This document shows positions 1 to 64,000 of a DNA stretch of 64,000 nt, in pieces; the stretch's first letter is position 1, and each line of letters starts with the position of its first letter. The position numbers and the translations under genes were made by a program. The notes under the pieces were generated by a model, which ran no database searches, was not told where the DNA came from, and worked only from the letters and a program-made list of their open reading frames with translations. The stretch covers positions 72,700,624 to 72,764,623 of the forward strand of contig CM049308.1 of assembly GCA_026874595.1 (NCBI GenBank), in the 5' to 3' direction. This stretch comes from Sipunculus nudus. Its lineage: Eukaryota; Annelida; Sipuncula; Golfingiida; Sipunculidae.

Positions 1-1068
1 TTGTACCATCCCATAGTCCACAAATCTCACCTGTCATTACCTCTACCTGGTGAGTAATTGTACCATCCCATAGTCCACAAATCTCACCTGTCATTACCTC
101 TGCCTGGTGAGTAATTGTACCATCCCATAGTCCACAAATCTCACCTGTCATTACCTCTGCCTGGTGAGTAATTGTACCATCCCATAGTCCACAAATCTCA
201 CCTGTCATTACCTCTTCCTGGTGAGTAATTGTACCATCCCATAGTCCACAAATCTCACCTGTCATTACCTCTACCTGGTGAGTAATTGTACCATCCCATA
301 GTCCACAAATCTCACCTGTCATTACCTCTACCTGGTGAGTAATTGTACCATCCCATAGTCCACAAATCTCACCTGTCATTACCTCTGCCTGGTGAGTAAT
401 TGTACCATCCCATAGTCCACAAATCTCACCTGTCATTACCTCTACCTGGTGAGTAATTGTACCAACCCATAGTCCACAAATCTCACCTGTCATTACCTCT
501 GCCTGGTGAGTAATTGTACCATCCCATAGTCCACAAATCTCACCTGTCATTACCTCTGCCTGGTGAGTAATTGTACCATCCCATAGTCCACAAATCTCAC
601 CTGTCATTACCTCTGCCTGGTGAGTAATTGTACCATCCCATAGTCCACAAATCTCACCTGTCATTACCTGTGCCTGGTGAGTAATTGTACCATCCCATAG
701 TCCACAAATCTCACCTGTCATTACCTCTGCCTGATGAGTAATTGTACCATCCCATAGTTAACAAATCTCACCTGTCATTACCTCTGCCTGGTGAGTAATT
801 GTACCATCCCATAGTCCACAAATCTCACCTGTCATTACCTCTACCTGGTGAGTAATTGTACCATCCCATAGTCCACAAATCTCACCTGTCATTACCTCTG
901 CCTGGTGAGTAATTGTACCATCCCATAGTCCGCAAATCTCACCTGTCATTACCTCTACCTGGTGAGTAATTGTACCATCTCATAGTCCACAAATCTCATC
1001 TGTCATAACCTCTACCTGGTGAGTAATTGTACCATCCCATAGTCCTCAAATCTCACCTGTCATTACCT
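1..1068. repeat. 57-bp minisatellite, about 18.7 copies, in an EPRS1 intron
   Basis: The same 57-bp unit starts at 1 and every 57 bases after that, with no indel across the array; copies differ by scattered substitutions. The last partial copy (1027-1068) degrades into unique sequence. The array runs off the left edge, so its full length is unknown. Each sense-strand unit carries GGTGAGTAAT, a near-consensus 5' splice site. Because 57 is a multiple of three, one minus-strand frame stays open as a 19-residue repeat: it is open from about 757 to position 1 and again over 758-949, with one TAA between them. This looks like a by-product of the period rather than a gene. Confidence 0.95.
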
Positions 1069-1461
1069 GTATCTATACATTAAGAGCAGGTAATGCAAGC
1101 ATGGAAGAAACAGCCACGCCAGAGTGGACCTCTCGTCATCTCAGGTGGTGCATACAAAATGATTAACAAACCATACCACTACATAGTCTCAAAGACCATG
1201 TATACAAAATACCAACACCAGACATACCTGTTTAAGGATTTTTCACTCTGTCATGTCACTGTCTGCCGTTCTTCTTTCATGTAATAAATCTACCTGTAGA
1301 TACCAAAATTGAAAGGTCATACCTTGTTTATATAAAATGGCAGTATAAGAATCATTTGTGATTCTTTCCAGTAATAACAATATCCTGATATGTCACTGTC
1401 TGCGGCTGATATATCTAGGCTCAGGATCTTTCTTTGTTCCATAAACATACGTGGAAGGTCT
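1069..1461. other. intron sequence, nothing recognised
   Basis: Single-copy looking, AT-rich sequence between the minisatellite and the duplicated exon edge. I see no exon, since no stretch matches GluRS, and no element ends. Confidence 0.6.
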
Positions 1462-1597
1462 TATTTCTGTTTCAGGGATGACCCTAGCCTCCCGACCATG
1501 TGTGGTGTTTTGAAACTCAGGGATGACCCTCGCTTGCCGACTGTGCGTGGTGTTTTGAGACGTGGTATGACTGTTGTAAATCTTATTTTTGTTTCAG
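1462..1597 (+). repeat. two partial copies of the exon-1598 acceptor edge
   Basis: The sequence TTTCAG followed by GGATGACCCT, which forms the true acceptor and exon start at 1598, occurs twice upstream. One copy has its exon-like start at 1476 and the other at 1521. The copy at 1521 matches the exon for about 50 bases before diverging. Spacings are 45 and 77 bp. Joining at 1476 or 1521 would add 122 or 77 nt, both out of frame. These look like tandem duplications of a splice-acceptor edge that left decoy acceptors. Confidence 0.85.
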
Positions 1598-55241
<53,644 letters not shown>

Positions 55242-55714
55242 GTAAAATACATAACCCTATGCAGAATAAAATTATACTCTCTTAAATCATTATCATTGAT
55301 ATGTGTTACTGTGTGTAAATATGCGTAGAGTTATGATCTACACAAAGATTCTCTAATAGCAGTAATGAGAATATGATATCATCAGGCTGTCACAGGTATG
55401 ACAGATGTACTATACATACATAGTAATCAATAGGAATGAGATTAAACCTAGCACACATATAAAGGGAGGGTGTGACCTGTGAGTATATACAATAAATGAA
55501 GTGCCAGGTGGTGTATTCATTACGTAGCTCAAGCCTTATCATCATCGTTTATCAATATTACATTTGTAGCATGTCTGTTCCAAGTTAATAATGTTAAATG
55601 TAGCACATTACTGGTCCAGCTCAATGGCCAAGAAATGCACCATGTTAGGCCAAAACAGGCACTTTTTTTTCAGAAATCAGTGCGGGCGGGCGGTATTTTA
55701 TTTTTGACCTTTTT
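55242..55714 (+). other. start of last EPRS1 intron
   Basis: Unique sequence up to the T-run at 55710-55714 that is the target of the next element. Confidence 0.6.
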
Positions 55715-57226
55715 AGCTCAGCTGACTATAAGTCAACTGAGCTATAGTCGTGGTCCTTTGTCCGTCGTCCGTCCGGCCATCCGTCCGTTAACAGGGCACA
55801 TTTTAAAACCGTTCAACCTACGAATCCAAAATTCTGCATACCAATAGATGTCCCCAAAATCTCCTACCATACCAAAAATTGGGTCATTAGGACTTCGTTT
55901 CTTTGAGATATTAAGGAAAAACCTCCGTTTTCCATAAAAAAGCCATTGTTACACTTCAAAGCTGCCTAATATCAAAACCACTGATCTGTTTTTGATCATA
56001 TTTAGTATTCATATTTTTCCATACATTTTCTGTGCACATACCAAAAATTAGGTCAGTATTGGGTATTATTTTGAAGTTATGGGCCCAAATATAATGCAGT
56101 TTCTTAAAAATCAGGAAATATATTTGCTCACTTAACATAAGAATTGCTGAAGCTGGAGACTTTTTTTCAGGAATATAACTTTATTTAATCAAGATTCAAT
56201 TGTTTACCCAAAATTAGATCTGAATTTTGCAAATTTTTCAAGTTATTAGCATAAATAAAAAATCAGTACCTTAAATTTTGTCCAACTTTGGCAATGGCAC
56301 GTTTTTTCCCTGTAAGCACTGTTGATTTAATTTTGAATCTGAAATTCTAAAGGAATTGTTTTGAAAGAGTAGCTTTTATTCAAGTTTTCATACACCATGT
56401 CAAGTGTTGTTTACATCTGGCCCACCTAGTAATACAGTCTTCACTTGCATTATGTAACCCACCCCATGCAGCTTGCCTTGGCTTAGCTTGGCCACTACTA
56501 GCAGGCTTCCCCTCTGCCCTGCAATCCCAGCCCCCAGCTGGTGCATAATCTAGATGAATGTTATAATTTTCTGTATTTTATTTTATTTTTGGCTATGCTA
56601 CATTTTATATTTTGTATTGTACCACCAGGGTTACAATGATTAAAGTGCACATTTAATTGTGTCAACAAAGTGATGTATTGCTATGAAAGTGTGGATGTTC
56701 ATCAGAGTGCTCATTAAAGATTTAAATTTGTTTGACTTCTAACTCATGGTTGTATCAGTTGTTACATGATACTGGCTAAATAATCAAAATTTATATTGCT
56801 GATACTTTATTTCAGTTCATAAAATTAAACATTCCCAACTCCAGTTTGCTCCTGGTATAATATATTGGGTGTTTTGATCCTTGGATTAATTTTAACACAT
56901 GTATTAGTTTCATAGTTGAGAATAATTTTCTTTTTTTCCTGATACCATTTAAAAAAATAAAAATATTTAAATTTTTCCTGTTAGTGCTGTGGATTTAATT
57001 TTCACAGCATGTACACATTAGCATTTCATCTGTTAAAATCTGAAATTGAAACTAATTGATCAAAAACTGTAGATTTTATTCAAGTTTCCAGGTACCAAGT
57101 CTTCATTGTTTACATCAGGTCAGTATAAATGCAGTGTATTGGGCATTTACATAACACCTTCAGGTCTGACCTACTGCCACTGTGAGTGTCTGGGTCAGGC
57201 TTGGTCAGGCAGTAATTACCAGAGAG

Positions 57227-57282
<56 letters not shown>

Positions 57283-58576
57283 TTATTGCCTCCCTTCCTC
57301 CCTCCATCCCATTCTGTTGACAGGTACTATAAACTAGATACATAAGCTATAAATGTTGATGCAATTTAGAAATGTGAATCAACTGAAATATTCACAATCA
57401 CATGTATGTTATACTGTAAATTTATAGTAACATTCGTAAACCTGGATAAAAATTATTTAATGAAAAAAAGGAATAAATGCAAATATTGTTAAGTTTTTAT
57501 TGGCTCAGTAGAATGGGGAAAAAGTGATTTGCTTTTTTTTCTCCATCTTTCTGTCTGTTTTAAATATTTAATGGTCATGAATAAACTTTTTTTATAAGCA
57601 CTGTTGAATTAAATTTCATATCCTGTATGTATATGCAAGGGTGTTGTAACTCTCACCATCCCCTCCTTCATCCCACTGAGACTTTGCTCCTTGGCACTGT
57701 GAACAATAGTTCTATGGCTATAGCATAAAATTTAATAATTAAAGAAAATATCTGCAGATAGACAGAGGTGTTGTAACTCTGATCATAACACATACCCCCC
57801 CTCCATCAAGTCATTACACCTGTGGAGTGGGGACGTTATGGCAACTGTATACATATCATAAAATTGATAAAAAAGGTTTACCAAATAAATTGGATCTCAT
57901 CAGACAAATGTGTAAACTGTTGAACTGTCAACAGCTTATCAAAAATGTAACCAATGGAAAGGCATGGTCAGATCTCAAATATTATTTGCAACATTTCCTT
58001 CAATCATATAAACCAACCATGGCCCAAATTACCTCTTCCTCTCAAACTTTATCTACATTCCATCATATTTTTAATATTTTAACCTTCTAGATGGTTCAGT
58101 AATGTTGACCATTTGTCCATAGGTACCTTTGTACATGCCAGAAATTATGTCAATATTGTGTAATATGTAGACGTGAGGGTCATCAAAATAATGTACCTTG
58201 TAAAGACCGATCTAGTCAAGATATCATGTCATACAGTCACAGATTCATAAATCCCCTCATCAGCATAGTTAATCATAACCTTGTATCTGTCAAATTGAAA
58301 GCTTGCAGTTTTCCATACACTATAGATCCTTCAACAAATAGCCTTATCATCATTATACCACTGCTTAGTATACTGTCATTGCATTCATATTTGCTCAAAT
58401 AAATTGTTTTTTTTCGACCCCTCCCAAATAAATAAAAAATAAACCACTATATTTTACTCCATATTAATCCATCAGTCAGATTATTTCATATATCATTTAC
58501 TCACATATTACATTATATTCCTTTATAAAAGCCCAACATGACCATGATATTCATAAGCTTTTTCTACTCAATATAG

Positions 58577-59344
58577 TGTTATGGAGTAGGAAAGTGCATA
58601 TTTGTGACTTAACACATATTTCAAGGAATATTTCACATTTCATATTTCACAAATTTAAGCTCAGTTTCAGGCATGTCAGACTGAACAATTAATGACTTCT
58701 CATAATTGATGACACCCGACAACCAGTCATCAAGACACACACATATAGGCTTCTCTCCCAATTTAATCAGAGAACAGTACACCAAACCATTAAGGTCTAT
58801 TTTAAGTCTGTACAAACAGAAATAGTGTCACAGAATGACTTATGTGTTTAGTCTTTATGAGGGAATGGTAGAACACAATTAAAACATGTTATTTTATGAG
58901 ACTCCGCATGTGTATATAAGCACTGTTCTCCAAATAGGACTTGTAGTTCAGTCTATAACTGGATGTATGTCAGGTCAGACTTGGGATTTTCCGTAGCACT
59001 TTTGTCGAATCAGATCTCACGAAAGTGAGGAAGAACACTTATAACTCTGATGTAATTGTGACCTACTTTGAGTCATCCAATAAGGTGTAGCTTTTATGAC
59101 GAAATGCAGAAATATGGATATGTATGTATCAGATGTCACGTGTAAGCTCTGTAACAAAACTATCTGTAGTGCGCTGAGAGTCAGAGTGAGTCAGGGAGGC
59201 TGGGCGGCTCTCTCAGAGAGAGAGACTGTCCCAGACTGCTTGCTATTGAATAAAGACTTCTATCATCAAACTGGTCTTGGAACATTGTCTGCCACGCGCA
59301 TCAGCAACCGTATGTGATACAGGTGGGGACATCCCCAACCCCAC
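58577..59344 (+). repeat. left LTR (768 bp)
   Basis: It contains TATATAAG at 58913-58920 and AATAAA at 59249-59254. Identical by eye to the right copy. Confidence 0.85.
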
Positions 59345-62165
59345 ATTGTATCATTATGGTAGAGACCGGGTCCTGTATCATTATCGTGGAGACCGGGTCC
59401 CATATCATTTTGGTGGTTGAACAGGGATTCACTTCCAGTACATCAGCACCAGAAAAACAGACAATGCTTCCAGCTGGAGTGAAGAATGAAGATCCCCTCT
59501 CGCAACCACAGGTGCCATTGACTGGTCTACCAACCCATGCATTGGAACTTCAACCCAGGTACCGGATCACAGCCTAACATCAAGAATGTCATCTCTGCTG
59601 CTGAAGGTATCAAACTTTTGCTAAGAACTCTCTCTTCAAACTTTAACTTGGCTGCAGTTTCTCAGTGCTCTGCTTGAGAAGATCAAAGACTCTCTCTGTA
59701 TCTTTAAACCAAAAGGACACTGTGAATCAGCATATTGCTTTAACCGTGACTTCAAGTTGCAAAAATGACTTTTTTCGCTTCAAAAAGTGCTGTGAAATAA
59801 GCCTCAGATCATCATTGTTCCTGACCAGCCACAAAAAAAATCAATATCGGGACCAGCCAGCTTCAGGCCTATGTCAACAATAATAATGGCAATACCACGT
59901 GCACTGTATTTTGTGTGACAACAAGTCCTCGCTATGTTCCTGCAACTACTAGAAGCAGATTTGCCGTTCTACCGCTATCTTCTGCATCACCTTCCATACC
60001 ATGACTCCAGGGAGAAAAAGAAGCCAAGTCAGCAAAGAAGACCCAAAGAAGACAAGATTTCCTGAGGTAATGAAAAACAAAACCAGAGACTCTGAATTTT
60101 AAATGTCCAATGTAAATTTGGGGCATTTCATAATATTTTGCATGTATATGTTGTAAAACAAAAAAACAATATGTGTGTAGTAATCTATAACTTTCTCTTA
60201 TTGATGTGTCATAATTGTAAAATGATATAATTTATAGTGTGTCTATCTTATTGATATGGTTAGGAATAAGTTTACAAGACCACAGCAAAAGATGTAGAAC
60301 TGTCAATGTTAGATTTGATACAGTTATGTCTATCTCAGACGTTAATATGCAATGTCACAAATGACTGTATTGATTTTAATACAATAATTCCTAGAGTAGA
60401 GCAATATGCAAAACCATCAGCATGTTAGCATTCATTTATACTGAGATTTTCTCATGTGTTGTTCCATACCAAATCATCAGGTATCATGATGCTCTCTTGG
60501 CTAAATTTAATGGAATGGTAGCACATTGTGTAACCAAAGCACAATGCGATGCTTATTTTCAATTGTTACAGTTTGGTCCTAAAACACGGGTTCATGGGAA
60601 GCCCTCCAATATATAGGGAATTGGACAAACTGGGGAGTGTGATGACTCCAAAAGTCAATAATGCACTGACCTGTGGTCACATTATTGCCCTAAATACGGG
60701 TTTGATATGGTTAACCTCATTAATAGCTGGAAATGCCAGGCAAGAAATGTAGGTTAACACAGGAATTCTTCTCATAGGAATTTCACATTCACCCGTACTA
60801 TGACAGACATGTTATGTAAGCAAATGCATTCTGGTCATGCATTCATGCTACTGTTAACCCATAAACCAAAATGTGGAGTGACAAGGATTTCGCTCATTAA
60901 CATTATTCTTTTAATTTATATCATCCCTCTACAGATGTATGTTTGATCTTACATAATTAAGTGCACTCAATTACCATCAAAATCCATATGGTCTAGATCA
61001 ATAAGTGCAACTGTCAGAGATTTATTTTCATTATCATCACATTTTCACACATATTTCGCCTTGCTCCTGCACAGAAAATTGGTAATCAATGGGAATATAT
61101 GTACAACATTCCTCTATCGTTAGGAATGACCTCATTCTGTCATGTACTTATCCGCTGGTAAGGTACATCAGTTGTGTTATGCTAAAGGAGTAGCAAATCA
61201 ACCTTCCATTATTCACAATTCAACTTGTCCCAATGGCAAGTATGAAAGCCAAGATGTATTTTGAATCATAGGTACTGATCAACACACAGAGCAGATAGTC
61301 ATGTACATATGTATATATTAAACTCTTAGGCACAGAGTATATATACTTTGTCAGATTAGGAATTCATGATCACTTTTTCAATAGGAATTATATGTTTAGC
61401 TACAGGCATTGCTAATTCACTTGTTATAATTGGTAATGCATATTGCTGTTCGACAGAACATCTTTATGTAACATCACTTACTCTATGTTCAAAGGGTTCA
61501 CATACTTTGACTTATTCCATTGCTTACACTGTATGCATTGTACTTGTATAATCTGTGTATGATGTTATCATCATGTCTATGAAGATATTTATTTCTTAAT
61601 TCTATTTAGATGCTGTCATACTTATATAATCTGATGTTGTCATTATCGGATGTCAAATAATGTCATCATGGTTGCGATGTTGTTCCTGATTTTATTACAA
61701 ATCAGCATTTTATCTTCTAGATAATGTTTAGGATTGTCCATTCACAAAAAAAAAATTGTCTTTCGACCATATAGGTATAGCTATAGAATTATATATGTAG
61801 TTTCTCAGCTTATTTAGCTATTGCTACAGCATTGTGGTTGTACTACCACAAAAATTTCCAATAGGCACTTTCTCAAATTCCTTACACTGTTACATCTGGA
61901 ACTGTGACATATGTTCATGTAATTCACATCTATATTGATCTGTGTAATTCCATCACAACAACACACTAGTGCTAGCTTAATATATAGTTCTATTCACTAT
62001 TATGGCACCTGATCTTGCAGTAAATACAGACTTAAGCAGTATATCTTGATCTTTACACATTATGTATTTCTGTCATCTACATTCCAGTTATATTTCTTGA
62101 AATAACAATATATTCTCCGACTTAGCCAATGAGGCCGGAGCCTCATTCTGAATACCAGAGGGATA
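59345..62165 (+). other. interior of LTR element, non-coding
   Basis: 2821 bp with only short frames and no recognisable RT, integrase, protease or zinc-knuckle motif. Phrases with ATCATTATGGTAGAGACC just inside the left LTR might be a primer-binding region, but I cannot assign a tRNA. Confidence 0.65.
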
Positions 62166-62933
62166 TGTTATGGAGTAGGAAAGTGCATATTTGTGACTTA
62201 ACACATATTTCAAGGAATATTTCACATTTCATATTTCACAAATTTAAGCTCAGTTTCAGGCATGTCAGACTGAACAATTAATGACTTCTCATAATTGATG
62301 ACACCCGACAACCAGTCATCAAGACACACACATATAGGCTTCTCTCCCAATTTAATCAGAGAACAGTACACCAAACCATTAAGGTCTATTTTAAGTCTGT
62401 ACAAACAGAAATAGTGTCACAGAATGACTTATGTGTTTAGTCTTTATGAGGGAATGGTAGAACACAATTAAAACATGTTATTTTATGAGACTCCGCATGT
62501 GTATATAAGCACTGTTCTCCAAATAGGACTTGTAGTTCAGTCTATAACTGGATGTATGTCAGGTCAGACTTGGGATTTTCCGTAGCACTTTTGTCGAATC
62601 AGATCTCACGAAAGTGAGGAAGAACACTTATAACTCTGATGTAATTGTGACCTACTTTGAGTCATCCAATAAGGTGTAGCTTTTATGACGAAATGCAGAA
62701 ATATGGATATGTATGTATCAGATGTCACGTGTAAGCTCTGTAACAAAACTATCTGTAGTGCGCTGAGAGTCAGAGTGAGTCAGGGAGGCTGGGCGGCTCT
62801 CTCAGAGAGAGAGACTGTCCCAGACTGCTTGCTATTGAATAAAGACTTCTATCATCAAACTGGTCTTGGAACATTGTCTGCCACGCGCATCAGCAACCGT
62901 ATGTGATACAGGTGGGGACATCCCCAACCCCAC
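62166..62933 (+). repeat. right LTR (768 bp)
   Basis: TATATAAG at 62502-62509 and AATAAA at 62838-62843; preceded by a short purine tract. Confidence 0.85.
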
Positions 62934-63009
62934 CTCTGTATCAATAGTATAACAATACATTTATAGTCAAATCATGATCAGCTGAGCGCCGTGACCCATC
63001 GGTCCCTTG

Positions 63010-63977
63010 TTTTTAATGTCGTGATAAAAATGTCATATGATCAGGGAAAAGCATGAAAATAAATTTCTTTCCTAAACAGGTAAAAGCACTACAAAATTGT
63101 ATTATTTATCTTCTTGAAAGATAAAAATCAGAATAAAAATTTTTGATGCAGGGGGTTAAAATTGACGCGGGCAGTGCCTGAGAACCATACCTTTTATTTT
63201 TTTGCTCTTAAAGCATTAGAGTTCAGACAGTTCCACCAGCAGTAAAGAGATTGTTATACACTTTATATCAGTTTATGTATTAATTGATATGATTGCTTCT
63301 GAAGGATAAATCTACATTATAATTATGGTGGTGCTACATGACCAATGTCACGGATCTCATCTGTGGTCACACCTTAGATATGCCTGTGTTTGGTCTTGAA
63401 GTGTCATGAATGGTGCAAGATGTGTTCTAAGACGGGAAGGAGGGGGGGGGGGGAGGGGATTTTCCATATTTTTATATAAATACTGAGAAATTTGACATTA
63501 TTTCAGGAAGGAGCTATTGCAGTGCCATCTATTAGAAACTACATGAACTACGCAAGAATGGTTTATACACCAGTAATATTTTAATGTCCAATAGCATTAT
63601 AGAGTTTGAGAGCTACACAGTATTTTCAGGTTGTGTTTTGTCAGTATTTGATCACAAATTACCACACCTCTTTTAGATTATTTCTCAGGTGATAGATTTA
63701 TATAAACTTATAAACACATTTAATTTTTATAATACTTAAATCATTGCCAAGATATGGTTACCTACCCTCTTGTCTATTAGTGCTAAAAATGGACCATTTG
63801 TAAGAAAGATATGCAAAACTCATCAGAGCCTGTTTTGCAACAAATGACATGGTTTCCTCTTTTTTTTTATGATCAGGAAAAACTACTTTCTGATTCACCG
63901 GTAAATGTGGTCAGTTTATAGAGTAGGTCATGTATGTAGGTTATGTATAGTTATGTATGGTTTCTTATTCATTACCA
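63010..63977 (+). other. last EPRS1 intron, right part
   Basis: AT-rich sequence with a G-run near 63444-63455 and a pyrimidine-rich stretch (TTTCTTATTCATTACC) just before the candidate exon. Confidence 0.6.
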
Positions 63978-64000
63978 AGATGAGGACTTGGACATTAAGG
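63978..64000 (+). CDS. EPRS1: candidate start of the final EPRS1 exon, cut by the window edge
   Basis: One base completing Arg, then DEDLDIK, resembles the human continuation after TTAR (DQDLEPG), and a pyrimidine tract precedes it. However, keeping frame requires the intron to end in CA at 63976-63977; the nearby AG (63978-63979) would give AGA-TGA, a stop. Either the acceptor is unusual, two bases are lost in the assembly, or the match is chance. Confidence 0.45.

Larger units (their letters stand above)
58577..62933. mobile_element. young non-autonomous LTR element (LARD-like), two 768-bp LTRs
   Basis: Two direct repeats, 58577-59344 and 62166-62933, are identical by eye. They start TGTTATGG. 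Each has TATATAAG (58913 and 62502) and AATAAA (59249 and 62838), fitting U3-R-U5 in the plus orientation. A purine stretch CCAGAGGGATA precedes the right copy. The 2.82-kb interior has no gag or pol frame. Right after the left copy a 27-bp phrase with GAGACCGGGTCC is repeated. The right LTR boundary ends CCCCAC rather than CA, and I could not find a clear target duplication. Confidence 0.75.
55715..63009 (+). mobile_element. Helitron-like (Helentron-type) element, AGCTCAGCTG family, copy 2, split by an LTR element
   Basis: The 5' end AGCTCAGCTGAC after a T-run and the 3' end CAGCTGAGCGCC to CCCTTG before TTTTT match the ends of 19342-23295. Internal blocks (55800-56400, 56960-57110) match that copy. 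Removing the LTR element (58577-62933) leaves about 2.9 kb, near the 2.6 kb left in copy 1 after removing its own insertion. It contains a CT microsatellite (57227-57278). No coding frame. Confidence 0.75.

Noticed and set aside
1-757. Long open minus-strand frame of 19-residue repeats
   Set aside because: It exists only because the 57-bp minisatellite period is a multiple of three. No other coding signal is seen, and it is closed by a stop in a variant copy.
1-1068. CRISPR-like array
   Set aside because: Units are contiguous with no unique spacers, and the setting is an animal intron.
57827-58090. 87-codon plus-strand frame inside a Helitron-like copy
   Set aside because: No recognised domain, AT-rich composition, and it lies in repeat sequence.
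58633-58815. 60-codon frame duplicated at 62222-62404, and 73-codon frame duplicated at 59096 and 62685
   Set aside because: Both pairs fall in the identical LTRs and overlap promoter and polyadenylation signals.

Overview
This window is one stretch of an animal nuclear genome, most likely a bivalve or other mollusc. The only host gene I can support is a plus-strand, intron-rich glutamyl-prolyl-tRNA synthetase (EPRS1). I read 23 complete coding exons between 1598 and 55241. Their reading frame is unbroken and all introns are GT-AG. They total 3600 nt (1199 full codons plus a split codon at each end). They run from the anticodon-binding end of the class I GluRS half, through six WHEP domains and a lysine-rich linker, into the class II ProRS half up to the first pair of C-terminal zinc-site cysteines. 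The catalytic GluRS exons lie off the left edge and the last coding exon lies at or beyond the right edge. A candidate start for it is visible in the final 23 bases.

Layout. 1-1.6 kb: a 57-bp minisatellite, then two partial copies of the next exon's acceptor edge. 1.6-12 kb: six exons finishing the GluRS half; the fourth intron holds a full-size antisense LTR retrotransposon (3852-10508) of the Ty3/gypsy class whose integrase lies upstream of RNase H, with the RT core deleted. 12-16.5 kb: an intron with Helitron-like repeats and a hAT insertion nested inside one of them. 16.6-38.1 kb: the WHEP and linker exons, four of them nearly identical 210-bp copies; their introns hold nested Helitron-like elements and a 123-bp higher-order satellite. 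38.1-46.7 kb: about 6.4 kb of a 19-bp minisatellite split by a 2.2-kb TA-flanked DNA transposon. 47-55.2 kb: nine exons of the ProRS half, with two 426-bp hAT-type MITEs. 55.2-64 kb: the last intron, holding a second copy of a Helitron-like family that is interrupted by a young LTR element with two 768-bp LTRs.

Gene and repeats bear on each other in two ways. The WHEP array grew by tandem duplication of an exon plus its intron, and the duplicated intron without an insertion serves as a natural empty site that fixes the ends and relative age of a Helitron-like element. At three places a splice-site edge of an exon has been tandemly duplicated into the neighbouring intron, leaving decoy splice sites. 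No RNA gene, CRISPR array or second host gene was found. All comparisons were made by eye without database searches, so family names rest on motifs, terminal structures and target-site duplications.
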